Assembly (NCBI GenBank): GCA_019745565.1
Contig: JAIESW010000056.1
Location: 1 to 64,000 of the forward strand
Source: Burkholderiales bacterium
GTDB taxonomy: Bacteria; Pseudomonadota; Gammaproteobacteria; Burkholderiales; Ga0077523
DNA: 64,000 nucleotides
Direction: 5' to 3'
The stretch's first letter is position 1; every line of letters starts with the position of its first letter. Under the pieces are notes generated by a model that saw nothing but the letters and a program-made list of their open reading frames with translations, was not told the origin of the DNA and made no database searches. Shown here one piece after another: positions 1-9,162 of the stretch. The translations under genes were made by a program, and so were the position numbers.

Positions 1-65
1 AGAGTTTCCCCAAGACCAGCACCCTTCACCACACCAGAGTGCCCACACCTATCGGCTGTTCTAAC

Positions 66-77
66 TGTTAAAGAGCG
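66..77 (-). promoter_or_regulatory. boxA antitermination element of an rRNA leader
   Basis: The minus strand reads CGCTCTTTAACA, one base from the boxA consensus TGCTCTTTAACA. It is followed by AGCCGATAGGTGTGGG-type sequence, which I recognise from 16S leaders of beta- and gammaproteobacteria. BoxA binds NusB-S10 and suppresses Rho termination in the untranslated rRNA transcript. Confidence 0.75.
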
Positions 78-105
78 CTTCACCGCTAACCGGCGAAAGG
101 CGCGC

Positions 106-133
106 ATTATACGGACCGAAAAACGAGGGTCAA
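106..133 (-). promoter_or_regulatory. rRNA operon promoter reading off the left edge
   Basis: On the minus strand there is a -35 box TTGACC (133-128) and a perfect -10 box TATAAT (111-106) separated by 16 bases. A GC-rich discriminator GCGCGCC follows, the usual pattern of stringently controlled rRNA promoters. About 30 bases further on lies a boxA-like antitermination element, and then leader sequence to the window edge. The 16S gene itself is not in the window, so its presence just beyond base 1 is inferred. Confidence 0.8.
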
Positions 134-185
134 CCCCCGCGGCAAAGAATTCGCGATCTCGATCGCGAATCCACCGTGCATCGCG

Positions 186-1385
186 CTACTGCAAGGTCAC
201 CCTTGCGAACTTCCGCTTGCCCACCTGCAGCACCATGGGCTCGCCGCGCGGCAACGCTGCCGCGCGATCCGATACCTTCTCACCGTTCAGGCGCACGCCG
301 CCCTGGTCGATCATGCGCAGTGCCTCGGACGTGCTGGCCGTGAGCCCGGCCTGCTTGAGTACCTGCGCCAGCGAAATCGCTTCGGTGCCGGCACCGAACG
401 AGAACTCTGGCATGTCGTCCGGAATCTCGCCCTGCTTGAAGCGCGCCTCGAAGTCGGCCAGCGCCGTCTCCCCCGCACCGGCACCGTGGAACCGACTGAC
501 GATCTCCTGCGCGAACCGGACCTTCACGTCGCGCGGGTTGCCGCCGGCTTCCACCTCCGCCTTCCAGCGCCGGATGGTCTCGAGCGATTCGAACGACAGC
601 AGCTCGATGTAGCGCCACATCAGGTCGTCCGAGATCGACATCAGTTTCCCGAAGATCTCGTTGGGCGGCTCGTTGATGCCGACGTAGTTGCCCAGCGACT
701 TCGACATCTTGTTGACGCCGTCCAGCCCTTCGAGCAGCGGCATCGTCAGGATGCACTGGGGCGGCTGGCCGTGGTGCTTCTGCAGCTCGCGGCCCATCAG
801 CAGGTTGAACTTCTGATCGGTTCCGCCCAGTTCGATGTCGGCGCGCAGCGCCACCGAGTCGTAGCCCTGCACCAGGGGGTAAAGGAATTCGTGGATGGCG
901 ATCGGCCGGTTCTCGCGGTAGCGCTTGCCGAAGTCATCGCGCTCCAGCATCCGGGCGACGGTATGGGTGGCCGCGAGCTTGATCATGTCGGCCGCCGTCA
1001 TTTTCCCCATCCAGGTGGAATTGAAGCAGACCTCGGTCCGTTCCGGGTCGAGAATCTTGAACACCTGCTCCTTGTACGTCGTCGCGTTCCTGGCGATCTG
1101 CTCGGTACTGAGAGGCGGACGCGTGGCGTTCTTACCGGTGGGGTCGCCGATCATCCCGGTGAAGTCCCCGATCAGGAACAGCACATGGTGACCCAGTTCC
1201 TGGAACTGGCGCAGCTTGGATATCAGCACCGTATGGCCCAGATGCAGGTCCGGGGCGGTCGGGTCGAACCCCGCCTTGACGCGCAGCGGACGACCGAGGC
1301 GGAGCTTGTCGGCGAGTTCCTGTTCGATCAGCAACTCGTCGCAGCCGCGCTTGATGACTTCGAGCTGGGACTCGACGGAAAGCAT
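186..1385 (-). CDS. tyrS: tyrosyl-tRNA synthetase
   Basis: Charges tRNA-Tyr with tyrosine in the cytoplasm. The class I signatures are visible as HLGH in the N-terminal Rossmann fold and KMSKS in the second half, with a C-terminal S4-like RNA-binding region ([15 protein letters not shown]). At 399 aa it matches the longer bacterial TyrRS subgroup. I start it at the ATG at 1385 ([14 protein letters not shown]); the reading frame is open back to 1466, but those 27 extra residues look non-homologous and would run almost into the divergent peptidase gene. It lies beside the rRNA promoter, a common betaproteobacterial arrangement. Confidence 0.97.
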   Translation of the reverse strand: MLSVESQLEVIKRGCDELLIEQELADKLRLGRPLRVKAGFDPTAPDLHLGHTVLISKLRQFQELGHHVLFLIGDFTGMIGDPTGKNATRPPLSTEQIARNATTYKEQVFKILDPERTEVCFNSTWMGKMTAADMIKLAATHTVARMLERDDFGKRYRENRPIAIHEFLYPLVQGYDSVALRADIELGGTDQKFNLLMGRELQKHHGQPPQCILTMPLLEGLDGVNKMSKSLGNYVGINEPPNEIFGKLMSISDDLMWRYIELLSFESLETIRRWKAEVEAGGNPRDVKVRFAQEIVSRFHGAGAGETALADFEARFKQGEIPDDMPEFSFGAGTEAISLAQVLKQAGLTASTSEALRMIDQGGVRLNGEKVSDRAAALPRGEPMVLQVGKRKFARVTLQ

Positions 1386-1496
1386 GGGATGAGGGGCGAT
1401 ATTGGTCGGCGGCCATGCCCCGTCGGCTGGCCTTCCATGTTGCACTGCGGCCCGGGGCTCCGGCATCTGCTACCATCTCCCCGTTTGGAGACCTGA

Positions 1497-2831
1497 TTGG
1501 CCGTGCCGATGACCGCAAAAAACGAGGCCAGGATTGTAGCCGAAAAGCCCGTCGCGACCCTGTCCGCGAGCGGGCTGCGGGCGCTGCTCGTCCTCTCGTC
1601 CCTGCCCCTGCTGGGTGTCGTGGGTGCCTTCGGTATCGCGCCGCAGACGGTCACGGACTCCATCGAGCGCAGGGAAGTAACGGTCGAGGTCGCGCTGGCG
1701 CCCATCGCACTCACGTCGGAGCGCGAATCCATGCGCTATTGGCGTGAAGAGCGGATTCAGCGCGGCGACACCGTCGGGGCACTGCTCACGCGCCTGCAGG
1801 CGGACGATCCGGAAGCTCTCGCCTTCCTGGCGCGCGACCGCAGCACACGAGCCTTCCATCAGCTGATCCCCGGCCGATCGGTGAAAGCCGTGGTCGACGA
1901 GTCCGGCAAGCTGCAGGAGCTCTTCTATCGCGGCGATTCCAGCTGGCTCAAGCTCGAGCGCACCGAGGGCGGGTTCACCATCGCCGGTGATACGCCCGAG
2001 TTCGATACCCGGACGGAAATGAAGTCCGGCGTGATCGAGAGCTCGCTGTTCGCCGCCACCGATGCCGCCGGCCTTCCGGATACGATCGCCACACAGCTGG
2101 CCGACGTCTTCTCGAGCGACATCGATTTCCACCGCGACCTGCGCCGGGGCGATCGCTTCTCCGTGGTGTTCGAGATGCGGCACGCCAACGGTGAATTGAC
2201 GGGCACCGGCCGCATCCTGGCCGCCGAGTTCATCAATCAGGGCAAGGTGCTGCAGGCCGTCTATTTCGAAGACGGTACCGGCCGCGGCGGCTACTACACG
2301 CCGGACGGGCGCAACATGCGCAAGGCGTTCCTGCGCTCCCCGCTGGAGTTCTCCCGCGTGACCTCGGGGTTCACGACCGCGCGGTTCCATCCGGTCCTGC
2401 AGACTTGGCGCGCCCACAAGGGCATCGACTACGGCGCCCCGACCGGCACCCGGATCCGCGCCACGGCGGACGGATTCGTCGATTTCGTCGGTCAACGCAA
2501 CGGCTACGGCAACACGATCATGCTGCGTCACGCGAACGGCGTGACGACGCTCTACGGCCACCTGTCCCGGTTTGCACCGGCCCTGCGTGCCGGTCAACGC
2601 ATCGCGCAGGGCGACATCATCGGTTTCGTGGGGATGACGGGCCTCGCCACCGGACCGCACGTGCACTACGAGTATCTGGTCCACGGTGTGCACATGGATC
2701 CGCTGCGTCGCGCGCCTCAGCCCGGTCCGGCTCTCACCGCCAGTGCGCGTACGCGATTCGACGAGCTCGCGCGCGAGCGGACCGCAATGGTCGAACTGTT
2801 GCGCGAAGTGGATCTCGCCGCGCTCGAATAG
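1497..2831 (+). CDS. M23-family cell-wall peptidase (LytM domain), MepM-like
   Basis: A membrane-anchored zinc endopeptidase, or an activator of amidases, acting on periplasmic peptidoglycan. Residues about 26-48 form an N-terminal anchor and a middle OapA/LysM-adjacent region follows. The C-terminal LytM domain keeps the zinc ligands HKGID (307-311) and HVH (388-390), so it should be active. The TTG at 1497 is chosen because GGAG at 1487-1490 sits 6 bases upstream; the ATG at 1509 is the alternative. It is divergent from tyrS and convergent with erpA. A bactofilin gene nearby fits a cell-shape link, but that is inference. Confidence 0.9.
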   Translation: MAVPMTAKNEARIVAEKPVATLSASGLRALLVLSSLPLLGVVGAFGIAPQTVTDSIERREVTVEVALAPIALTSERESMRYWREERIQRGDTVGALLTRLQADDPEALAFLARDRSTRAFHQLIPGRSVKAVVDESGKLQELFYRGDSSWLKLERTEGGFTIAGDTPEFDTRTEMKSGVIESSLFAATDAAGLPDTIATQLADVFSSDIDFHRDLRRGDRFSVVFEMRHANGELTGTGRILAAEFINQGKVLQAVYFEDGTGRGGYYTPDGRNMRKAFLRSPLEFSRVTSGFTTARFHPVLQTWRAHKGIDYGAPTGTRIRATADGFVDFVGQRNGYGNTIMLRHANGVTTLYGHLSRFAPALRAGQRIAQGDIIGFVGMTGLATGPHVHYEYLVHGVHMDPLRRAPQPGPALTASARTRFDELARERTAMVELLREVDLAALE

Positions 2832-2860
2832 AGCAGCGCAGCAGGCAACGTATCAATGAA

Positions 2861-2881
2861 AACGGGGCCCTGAGCCCCGTT
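2861..2881. terminator. bidirectional intrinsic terminator between the M23 peptidase gene and erpA
   Basis: A perfect 8-bp stem AACGGGGC/GCCCCGTT with a 5-base loop. On the minus strand it is followed by TTTTCATT, so it serves erpA best. It lies between two convergent genes. Confidence 0.8.
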
Positions 2882-2906
2882 TCCGTTCGTCGCGTCGACC
2901 GGCTGC

Positions 2907-3257
2907 TCAGGCGGAGAAAGACGACCCGCACCCGCAGGTGGAAGTGGCGTTCGGATTCTTGATCACGAACTGCGCGCCCTCAACGTTCTCCTGGTAATCG
3001 ATCTCCGCGCCCACCAGGTACTGGTAGCTCATCGGATCGATCAGCAGCGTGACGCCGTTCTTTTCCATCGCCGTGTCGTCTTCCTGGCGGTCTTCCTCGA
3101 AGCTGAAGCCGTATTGGAAGCCCGAGCACCCGCCGCCGGAGACGAATACCCGCAACTTGAGGTCGGGATTACCCTCCTCATCGATCAGTTGGCGCACTTT
3201 GCCCGCCGCGTTGTCGGTGAAGACGAGCGGGGCCGGCATCTCGGTTATTGCATTCAC
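2907..3257 (-). CDS. erpA: iron-sulfur cluster insertion protein ErpA
   Basis: An A-type carrier that delivers Fe-S clusters to apo-proteins such as those of isoprenoid synthesis. The 116-aa protein has the A-type cysteine pattern: C44 in [10 protein letters not shown], and C108 and C110 in the C-terminal TCGCGSSF. The protein has the length and the long N-terminal leader typical of ErpA rather than IscA, and it is not beside isc genes. It sits downstream of the bactofilin gene in the same direction. Confidence 0.95.
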   Translation of the reverse strand: MNAITEMPAPLVFTDNAAGKVRQLIDEEGNPDLKLRVFVSGGGCSGFQYGFSFEEDRQEDDTAMEKNGVTLLIDPMSYQYLVGAEIDYQENVEGAQFVIKNPNATSTCGCGSSFSA

Positions 3258-3313
3258 TTAATGACTCCCAAAGACTCTCGGACACCCCATTGTCCGGCCG
3301 GGTTCGCCGGGGG

Positions 3314-3757
3314 TCAATCGCCAGCGGAGGCCGAGGGTGTCGAGGTAGGTAGTGCCGGTTGCGCCGGTTTCAAGGTCACGACCTTGGGCTGGGTATCGCC
3401 TTCCTGATGCACCAGGCGGCCCTGGACCACCGCCCCGAGTTGGATCTCAAGCGTCCTGTAGAGGACGTCCCCGGTCACCTTGGCCTTGGACTGCAGCTCG
3501 ACGTACTCGGTCCCCTGGACCGGACCGACCACGGTCCCGTTGATCACCGCATGGGACACACGGATCTCGCCGTCGATCTGGGCCTGCTCCGAGAGCACCA
3601 GGGTGCTCGACTCATCGCCCGTGGCGATGACGTTGCCGCGCACGCGGCCGTCGACCCGCAGGCCGCCCGAGAACGTGATGTTGCCTTCGACCACCGTACC
3701 GGCACCGACCAGGCTGTCGATGCGCGTCTGCGGCTTGGATACCTTGTTTCCGAACAT
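3314..3757 (-). CDS. bactofilin-family cytoskeletal protein
   Basis: Bactofilins form nucleotide-free beta-helical filaments under the inner membrane and organise cell shape or polar structures. The 147-aa protein has the central right-handed beta-helix typical of DUF583, with repeated short hydrophobic-glycine strands (for example VVEGNITFSGGLRVDGRVRG). It also has a charged N-terminus with a TRIDSLVGAGT segment and a disordered Pro/Ser/Ala tail. It lies 22 bases downstream of the DUF6776-like gene. Confidence 0.93.
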   Translation of the reverse strand: MFGNKVSKPQTRIDSLVGAGTVVEGNITFSGGLRVDGRVRGNVIATGDESSTLVLSEQAQIDGEIRVSHAVINGTVVGPVQGTEYVELQSKAKVTGDVLYRTLEIQLGAVVQGRLVHQEGDTQPKVVTLKPAQPALPTSTPSASAGD

Positions 3758-3779
3758 GATGCTGGACCCTCCCGTGGCT

Positions 3780-4529
3780 TCAGAGGTTGAAGGTCTCCGA
3801 CGACTTGGGTGTCGTGGACCCCTGTTCGATCACGCGCGCGTGCACGCGTTTCACGATTGCGCCGCCGGTCACCGTGAAGCTGCCTTCGACGCGCTGGAAG
3901 AACTTGAAGTTGAGGCGGATACCGCCGCCTTCTGCACTATCGGCCGGCACGGTCATCACTGAAGGACGGCCATCTTGCTCCAGGTCCACGACGAGCTGCA
4001 AGCGACCCTGGAAGTCGCGCCGCTGTCGGGACTGAACGACAAGCAACCGGTAGCGATACTCTCCGGGCAACGCATCCGGTTCGACACGGAACCGGTTGAT
4101 CGTGATGGTCCCCGGTTCGCCGTTGGCCATGAGCGACTGGAAGAACGCGAGGTCCTCCTTGAGCGTCGCATTCTCGGCGGCGGTCGCCTCCATCTGCTGC
4201 GCGACGCTTTCATGTGTCGCCACTTCGATCTGCAACTGCCTCTCGGCGGCGGCCAGGGTGCGCCGCAGCGCCTCGTTCTCGGCCTTGAGGCTGTCCAACT
4301 GCCGCGAGAGACGATCCTGCTCCTTGTCCGATTCCATTTGATGGAACCCGGCAAGCCGGCGTCCGAAATCGAACGTGCCCCAGGCGATCACCATCACCAG
4401 GCCGAGCAGGACACCGGTCAACAGTACGCGCCAGTACCACGGCACATGGGTCCGGACCGCGACCCGCGGCGCCGCGATGCCGAAGCGCCGCTTGATGTTC
4501 TTCAGAACGGCCACGACTGCTCCGGACAA
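3780..4529 (-). CDS. DUF6776-like inner-membrane coiled-coil protein
   Basis: Function unknown. The 249-aa protein has a basic cytoplasmic N-terminus, one membrane segment around residues 33-55 and a coiled coil around 66-125 rich in Leu, Glu and Ala. The remainder is a beta-rich periplasmic domain. The family is usually found beside bactofilin genes in betaproteobacteria, as here (22 bases upstream of bactofilin). A role tethering the filament to the envelope is plausible, but only from position and topology. Confidence 0.8.
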   Translation of the reverse strand: MSGAVVAVLKNIKRRFGIAAPRVAVRTHVPWYWRVLLTGVLLGLVMVIAWGTFDFGRRLAGFHQMESDKEQDRLSRQLDSLKAENEALRRTLAAAERQLQIEVATHESVAQQMEATAAENATLKEDLAFFQSLMANGEPGTITINRFRVEPDALPGEYRYRLLVVQSRQRRDFQGRLQLVVDLEQDGRPSVMTVPADSAEGGGIRLNFKFFQRVEGSFTVTGGAIVKRVHARVIEQGSTTPKSSETFNL

Positions 4530-4570
4530 GCCAACGACGTCACCCGATCACGACAGGGCTGGCGCCAACA

Positions 4571-4596
4571 AAAAAGCCGCCCATGGGCGGCTTTTC
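4571..4596 (-). terminator. intrinsic terminator of rplM-rpsI
   Basis: A 16-base perfect palindrome GCCGCCCATGGGCGGC (4576-4591) with a run of T on the minus strand immediately after it, 27 bases past the rpsI stop. Confidence 0.88.
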
Positions 4597-4622
4597 GTTG
4601 AACCAGGTCGCATCGACGAGCA

Positions 4623-5015
4623 TCAGCGCTTGGAGAATTGCTTCCGGCGACGCGCCTTGTGCAGACCGACCTTCTTCCGTTCGACTTCGCGCGCATCGCG
4701 CGTGACCAGTCCGGCCTTCTTGAGAGCGGGCTTGAGCGCCGCGTCGTAGTCGATCAGCGCGCGGGCGATCCCATGACGGACCGCACCGGCCTGACCGGAT
4801 TCGCCACCGCCGGTGACGTTCACCGTGATGTCGAAGGTGCCCAGCTGATTGGTCACTTCGAGCGCCTGGCGCACGACCATGCGGCCGGTCTCGCGCGAGA
4901 AGAACACGTCGAGCGGCTTGCCGTTCACCTGGATGTCGCCCTTGCCGGGCTTGATGAACACCCGGGCTACCGCGCTCTTGCGGCGACCCGTACCGTAGTT
5001 GTACTGAACAGCCAT
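4623..5015 (-). CDS. rpsI: 30S ribosomal protein S9
   Basis: The 130-aa protein is complete. It has the S9 N-terminal stretch [21 protein letters not shown], the GGG-containing core, and the basic C-terminal tail ending in [17 protein letters not shown] that reaches the P-site tRNA. It is the second gene of the L13-S9 operon, 19 bases after rplM, and is followed by a terminator. Confidence 0.98.
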   Translation of the reverse strand: MAVQYNYGTGRRKSAVARVFIKPGKGDIQVNGKPLDVFFSRETGRMVVRQALEVTNQLGTFDITVNVTGGGESGQAGAVRHGIARALIDYDAALKPALKKAGLVTRDAREVERKKVGLHKARRRKQFSKR

Positions 5016-5034
5016 CGGTCGAATATTCCTCTGA

Positions 5035-5463
5035 TCAGACGGTCAGCGCCTTGGGCTGCTGAGCCGAGTGGGGGTGTTGGGCACCGGCGTACACCTTGAG
5101 CTTCTTCAGCATCGCGTAGCCGAGCGGTCCCTTGGGCAGCATGCCCTTCACCGCGGTTTCCAGCACGCGCCCGGGGAAACGAGCATGCAGCTTCTCGTAG
5201 GTGGTGCTGTAGATCCCGCCGGGGTAGCCGCTGTGACGGTAGTAGGTCTTCTGGGTGGCCTTGTTGCCGGTCACTTTGATGCGATCGACGTTGACCACCA
5301 CGATGAAATCGCCCGTGTCCACATGGGGCGTGAAAATCGGCTTGTGCTTGCCGCGCAGGCGACGGGCGACTTCCACCGCCACGCGGCCGAGCACCTTGTC
5401 GGTGGCGTCGATCACGTACCAGTCGCGCTGGACTTCCTGGGGCTTGGCGGAAAAGGTCTTCAT
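5035..5463 (-). CDS. rplM: 50S ribosomal protein L13
   Basis: A complete 142-aa L13 starting [20 protein letters not shown], with the conserved [10 protein letters not shown] motif and ending in a HPHSAQQPK tail. It is the first gene of the L13-S9 operon. A strong promoter lies 44 bases upstream. Confidence 0.98.
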   Translation of the reverse strand: MKTFSAKPQEVQRDWYVIDATDKVLGRVAVEVARRLRGKHKPIFTPHVDTGDFIVVVNVDRIKVTGNKATQKTYYRHSGYPGGIYSTTYEKLHARFPGRVLETAVKGMLPKGPLGYAMLKKLKVYAGAQHPHSAQQPKALTV

Positions 5464-5506
5464 CGCGGAAACGTTGAGGCTTGAGGCCGGGAACGGAAAG
5501 CGGCGG

Positions 5507-5536
5507 AGTATAGGCGAGCCGAAGAATGCGTGTCAA
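5507..5536 (-). promoter_or_regulatory. sigma-70 promoter of rplM-rpsI
   Basis: On the minus strand a perfect -35 box TTGACA (5536-5531) is followed after 18 bases by TATACT (5512-5507). Transcription would start about 37 bases before the rplM ATG. Confidence 0.75.
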
Positions 5537-5667
5537 ACCAGGGAAATGCACGGTCCGGGCGCGGGAAGACCGTTCGGCGACCCTTCCCCGCCCTGCATGA
5601 CCCGGTGATAATTCAAGCCCCTACGCTCACCGGCCGGCCGCGCTCCAGAAACCGTACCGGCTTTTCC

Positions 5668-6822
5668 ATGCGCAAGCTCTGGCTCATTTTCGCCCAGGCC
5701 GCCACCATTTCCCTGGCGGTGCTGTTCGTCGTCTCCACCCTGAGGCCGGATCTGCTGTCCTTCGGCGGACGCAACGGCAGCGTGGTGACGATCCGCGAAT
5801 CCCAGCATGGCGTGGGCAACGCCGAGATCGGCTCCTACAGCACGGCCGCGAAGAAATCGATGGGTGCCGTCGTCAACATCTTCACCAGCAAGGACGTGAA
5901 GACGCAGCGCCACCCGTTCATGGACGACCCGGTGTTCCGGCGCTTCTTCGGCGACCAGTTCGACGGCGAGCCGCAGCGTTCGGCGAGCCTCGGATCCGGT
6001 GTCATCGTCGGCGCGGAAGGCTTCATTCTCACCAACCATCACGTGATCGAAGCCGCGGACGAGATCGAGATCGCGCTTGCCGACGGGCGCAAACTGCCGG
6101 CGCGCGTGGTGGGTACCGATCCCGACACCGATCTCGCGGTGCTCAAGGTGGACGGCAAGGACCTGCCCTCCATCACCTTCGGCCAGTCGGACAACCTGAA
6201 GGTGGGCGATGTCGTGCTCGCCATCGGCAATCCCTTCGGCGTCGGACAGACCGTGACCATGGGCATCGTGAGCGCCCTGGGCCGCAGCCACCTCGGCATC
6301 AATACGTTCGAGAACTTCATCCAGACCGATGCGGCCATCAATCCCGGCAACTCCGGCGGCGCGCTGGTGGACGCCGGCGGGAACCTGGTCGGCGTGAACA
6401 GCGCCATCTATTCGCGCAGCGGCGGCAGCATGGGGATCGGCTTCGCGATTCCGGTGAGCATCGCACGCCAGGTGTTCGATCAGATCATCGCCACCGGGTC
6501 GGTGACGCGCGGCTGGATCGGCGTCGAGGTGCAGGATCTCACGCCGGAACTCGCGGAGTCCTTCAAGCTGCCCAACACCGAGGGTACGTTGATCGCGGGC
6601 GTGCTCAAGAACGGTCCGGCGGATCGCGGCGGCATCAGGCCGGGCGACATCCTCGTGGGCGTCGAGGGCAAACCGGTGACGGACTCGTCATCCATGCTGA
6701 ACCTGGTCGCAGCACTCCAGCCCGGCAAGCAGGCCACGCTGCGCCTGCTGCGCAACGGCGGCGAGGTGAAGCTCAAGATCACCGTCGGGAAGCGGCCGCG
6801 GCCGCAACGACGCGCGGAGTGA
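5668..6822 (+). CDS. membrane-anchored HtrA-family serine protease (DegS/AlgW-like)
   Basis: A periplasmic stress protease. The first 25 residues form one membrane segment. The trypsin-like domain carries the triad H125 (NHHVIE), D155 (DTDLAVLK) and S229 (PGNSGGAL), and a single PDZ domain follows (about 285-375). One PDZ plus an N-terminal anchor is the DegS/AlgW layout rather than that of DegP. Those relatives cleave an anti-sigma factor; no RseA or MucA is in the window. The ATG at 5668 is preferred over an in-frame start at 5530 because it begins the anchor directly. Confidence 0.92.
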   Translation: MRKLWLIFAQAATISLAVLFVVSTLRPDLLSFGGRNGSVVTIRESQHGVGNAEIGSYSTAAKKSMGAVVNIFTSKDVKTQRHPFMDDPVFRRFFGDQFDGEPQRSASLGSGVIVGAEGFILTNHHVIEAADEIEIALADGRKLPARVVGTDPDTDLAVLKVDGKDLPSITFGQSDNLKVGDVVLAIGNPFGVGQTVTMGIVSALGRSHLGINTFENFIQTDAAINPGNSGGALVDAGGNLVGVNSAIYSRSGGSMGIGFAIPVSIARQVFDQIIATGSVTRGWIGVEVQDLTPELAESFKLPNTEGTLIAGVLKNGPADRGGIRPGDILVGVEGKPVTDSSSMLNLVAALQPGKQATLRLLRNGGEVKLKITVGKRPRPQRRAE

Positions 6823-6826
6823 TGGA

Positions 6827-6851
6827 GGCGGCGCGCTAAGCCGGCGCCGCC
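6827..6851. terminator. GC-rich hairpin between convergent protease and tatC genes
   Basis: An 8-bp perfect stem GGCGGCGC/GCGCCGCC with a 9-base loop between convergent genes. There is no clear T-run on either side, so an intrinsic terminator is only a tentative reading. Confidence 0.4.
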
Positions 6852-6868
6852 CCACGGGGTACATCACC

Positions 6869-7612
6869 TCAAGCGCCGGTACCGGATTCTTCCGGCGCCT
6901 TCGGCCGCGCGACGAACGACGCGACGATGATGCCGGCCTCGTACAGGAACCAGATGGGGATCGCCAGCATCACCTGCGAGAGCACATCCGGCGGGGTGAC
7001 CACCGCAGCGAGGACGAACGCGCCGACGATCACGTAAGGCCGGATCTCGCGCAGCTTCGCTACGCTCACCATGTTGAGCTTGACCAGCAGGATGACCGCG
7101 ATCGGGACCTCGAAGGTCACGCCGAAGGCGAGGAACATCCCGATCACGAAGTTGAAGTAGTTCTCGATGTCCGGCGCCACGGTGATGCTCTGCGGTGCGA
7201 TCGAATACACGAACTTGAAGACCACGCCGAACACGAAGAAGTAGCAGAACGCGACGCCGACGAAGAACAGCACGGTGCTCGCGAACACCATCGGCAGCAC
7301 GAATCGCTTCTCGTGCATGTACAACCCGGGCGCCACGAATGCCCAGGCCTGGTACAGGACGTAGGGCAGCGCGATCGCGAGCGCGACCATCATCGCCACC
7401 TTCACGGGAATCAGGAACGGCGTGACGACGCCGGTCGCCAGCATCTTCGTACCCTCGGGCAACGCGAGCATCAGCGGATGCGCGAGCAGGTCGAACAGGT
7501 TCGACGCCCAGGGGAACACGCACACGAACACGACCAGCACCGCGATCAGGGCGCGTACTAGGCGATCGCGCAGCTCGATCAGATGCGAAAGGAACGAATC
7601 CGGCTCGTTCAC
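6869..7612 (-). CDS. tatC: Sec-independent protein translocase TatC
   Basis: The membrane receptor for twin-arginine signal peptides. The 247-aa protein has six hydrophobic segments and the conserved N-terminal motif SHLIELRDRL. The first periplasmic loop carries the VTPFLIPVKVA region, and ENYFNF with the VTPPD motif follow. It is the third gene of a tatABC cluster after tatB (55-base gap). Confidence 0.97.
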   Translation of the reverse strand: MNEPDSFLSHLIELRDRLVRALIAVLVVFVCVFPWASNLFDLLAHPLMLALPEGTKMLATGVVTPFLIPVKVAMMVALAIALPYVLYQAWAFVAPGLYMHEKRFVLPMVFASTVLFFVGVAFCYFFVFGVVFKFVYSIAPQSITVAPDIENYFNFVIGMFLAFGVTFEVPIAVILLVKLNMVSVAKLREIRPYVIVGAFVLAAVVTPPDVLSQVMLAIPIWFLYEAGIIVASFVARPKAPEESGTGA

Positions 7613-7667
7613 GATACGTTGCGCGGTGCGCTGCCGCGGCGCGGTGCTGCTGGCATCACGCGCCGGG

Positions 7668-8156
7668 TCAGGAGTGGGCCGCGGTCTGTGCCGAAGCAGA
7701 TGCCGGCTGCGCGGTCGGCTCCGAACTCGTCGCCGGCGCGCCGGCCAGCCCCAGTTCGAGCTGGGGTGACGGCTCGGCGTCGCCGGGATGCGCCGGCGTC
7801 TCGGCAGAGGTCGTCGTGGCGGCGGCTCCGCCGGCCAGGCCGAAATGCATCATCGGATTCGACAGGCGATTGAACTCCTCCTCGGTCTTGCGCATCTCGG
7901 TCTGGATATCGTCGGCGTGCGACTTGACCGACTGCTCGAAGCTCTGCGCCGCATCCGTCATGGTCTTCTTGAGATCCTTCAACTCGGAGGCCTCGATCTC
8001 GCGGTTGATGTCGGCCTTCACGTCGGCGACGTAGCGCTGCATGCGGCCGAACAGCGCCCCCGCGGTGCGTGCCACCTTGGGCAGGCGCTCCGGACCGATG
8101 ACGACCAGCGCGACCACACCGATCACCATCAACTCGGAAAAACCGATGTCGAACAC
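7668..8156 (-). CDS. tatB: Sec-independent protein translocase TatB
   Basis: Pairs with TatC in the substrate-binding complex. The 162-aa protein has the N-terminal MFDIGFSELMVIGVVALVVIGPERLP hydrophobic helix with the E-GPE motif diagnostic of TatB, then an amphipathic and coiled-coil segment. The Ala/Pro/Ser-rich tail is variable in the family. It lies between tatA and tatC. Confidence 0.96.
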   Translation of the reverse strand: MFDIGFSELMVIGVVALVVIGPERLPKVARTAGALFGRMQRYVADVKADINREIEASELKDLKKTMTDAAQSFEQSVKSHADDIQTEMRKTEEEFNRLSNPMMHFGLAGGAAATTTSAETPAHPGDAEPSPQLELGLAGAPATSSEPTAQPASASAQTAAHS

Positions 8157-8182
8157 GGCAGGCGCTCCCGCAGCGCGACGGA

Positions 8183-8410
8183 TCAGGCCTTGGTCTTTTC
8201 CTTCACTTCGCCGTCGATGGTCTGGCCGGTGCCGGCACCTTCCAGTTTGGCGGCGTTCGGCGCCTTGTCCTCATCGGTCTTCATGCCTTCCTTGAAGCCC
8301 TTCACGGCGCCGCCGAGATCCTGGCCGATATTGCGCAGCTTCTTCGTACCGAAGATGAGCAACACCACCACGAGGACGATCAGCCAGTGCCAGATGCTAA
8401 AGCTACCCAT
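8183..8410 (-). CDS. tatA: Sec-independent protein translocase TatA
   Basis: Forms the oligomeric translocation pore. At 75 aa it has one N-terminal helix ([17 protein letters not shown]), the FGTKKL hinge and an amphipathic helix [14 protein letters not shown] (here [11 protein letters not shown]), then a short charged tail. It is the first tat gene, 33 bases after hinT. Confidence 0.97.
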   Translation of the reverse strand: MGSFSIWHWLIVLVVVLLIFGTKKLRNIGQDLGGAVKGFKEGMKTDEDKAPNAAKLEGAGTGQTIDGEVKEKTKA

Positions 8411-8443
8411 GTTTGCTTCTCCTTGAGCGTTACGGTTTGCGCG

Positions 8444-8803
8444 CTACGTCGAGCGCGCGATCATGCCCGGCAGCGGGTTGGGGCCGCCGAGAACGTGAAG
8501 ATGCAGGTGATAGACATCCTGCCGTCCGATTCGTCCTGCGTTGCAGATGACGCGAAATCCGTCTGGGGAGCCGTGGTCCGCCGCGAGGCGCTGCACCAGC
8601 ACCATCAGCCGCCCCATCACGCCGGCGTGCCGAACCTCGAGCGTGGCCATGGAATCGATGTGTTCCTTCGGGACCGCAAGCAAGTGCACGGGTGTCAGCG
8701 GATTGATGTCGTGGAACGCGAGAATCTCGTCGTCCTCGTACACCTTGCGGCTCGGAATCTCGCCTCGCACGATCTTGCAGAAGATGCAGTTGTCGGAACT
8801 CAT
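8444..8803 (-). CDS. hinT: HIT-family purine nucleoside phosphoramidase HinT
   Basis: Hydrolyses AMP-lysine-type phosphoramidates. The 119-aa protein starts MSSDNCIFCKIVRGEIPS and has the histidine triad HLHLHVLGG near the C-terminus. The open frame runs back to 8977, but the ATG at 8803, 13 bases after the hisE stop, gives the family start. It is usually found between hisE and tatA in betaproteobacteria. Confidence 0.96.
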   Translation of the reverse strand: MSSDNCIFCKIVRGEIPSRKVYEDDEILAFHDINPLTPVHLLAVPKEHIDSMATLEVRHAGVMGRLMVLVQRLAADHGSPDGFRVICNAGRIGRQDVYHLHLHVLGGPNPLPGMIARST

Positions 8804-8816
8804 GGGATGGGGTGGA

Positions 8817-9140
8817 TCAGACCTGCCGCGCCGCCTTTTCGTCGAGGCCGGAAATGCCCTCACGGCGCCGCAATTCGGCCAGCACGTCGTCAGGCCCGAG
8901 TCCCGCATGGGCAAGCATGACGAGGCAGTGGAACCACAGGTCGGCCGTTTCGCGAACGAGGGCCAGTTTATCACCACCCTTCGCCGCGAGGACCGTCTCG
9001 GTCGCCTCCTCGCCCACCTTCTTCAGGATGGCGTCGGTACCCTTGGCATAGAGCGAGGCCACGTAGGAGCTCCCGGGTTCGGCACCCTTGCGCGCCTCCA
9101 GGGTCTCGGCAATGCGTGCGAGCACATTCGGATCGATCAC
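8817..9140 (-). CDS. hisE: phosphoribosyl-ATP pyrophosphatase
   Basis: Second step of histidine synthesis: PR-ATP to PR-AMP. The 107-aa all-helical MazG-like protein has the conserved [13 protein letters not shown] and LWFHCLVML segments that bind magnesium and nucleotide. HisE and HisI are separate genes here, not fused as in enterobacteria. Confidence 0.96.
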   Translation of the reverse strand: MIDPNVLARIAETLEARKGAEPGSSYVASLYAKGTDAILKKVGEEATETVLAAKGGDKLALVRETADLWFHCLVMLAHAGLGPDDVLAELRRREGISGLDEKAARQV

Positions 9141-9162
9141 GGCGTCCTCCCTCGGCGGTCCG

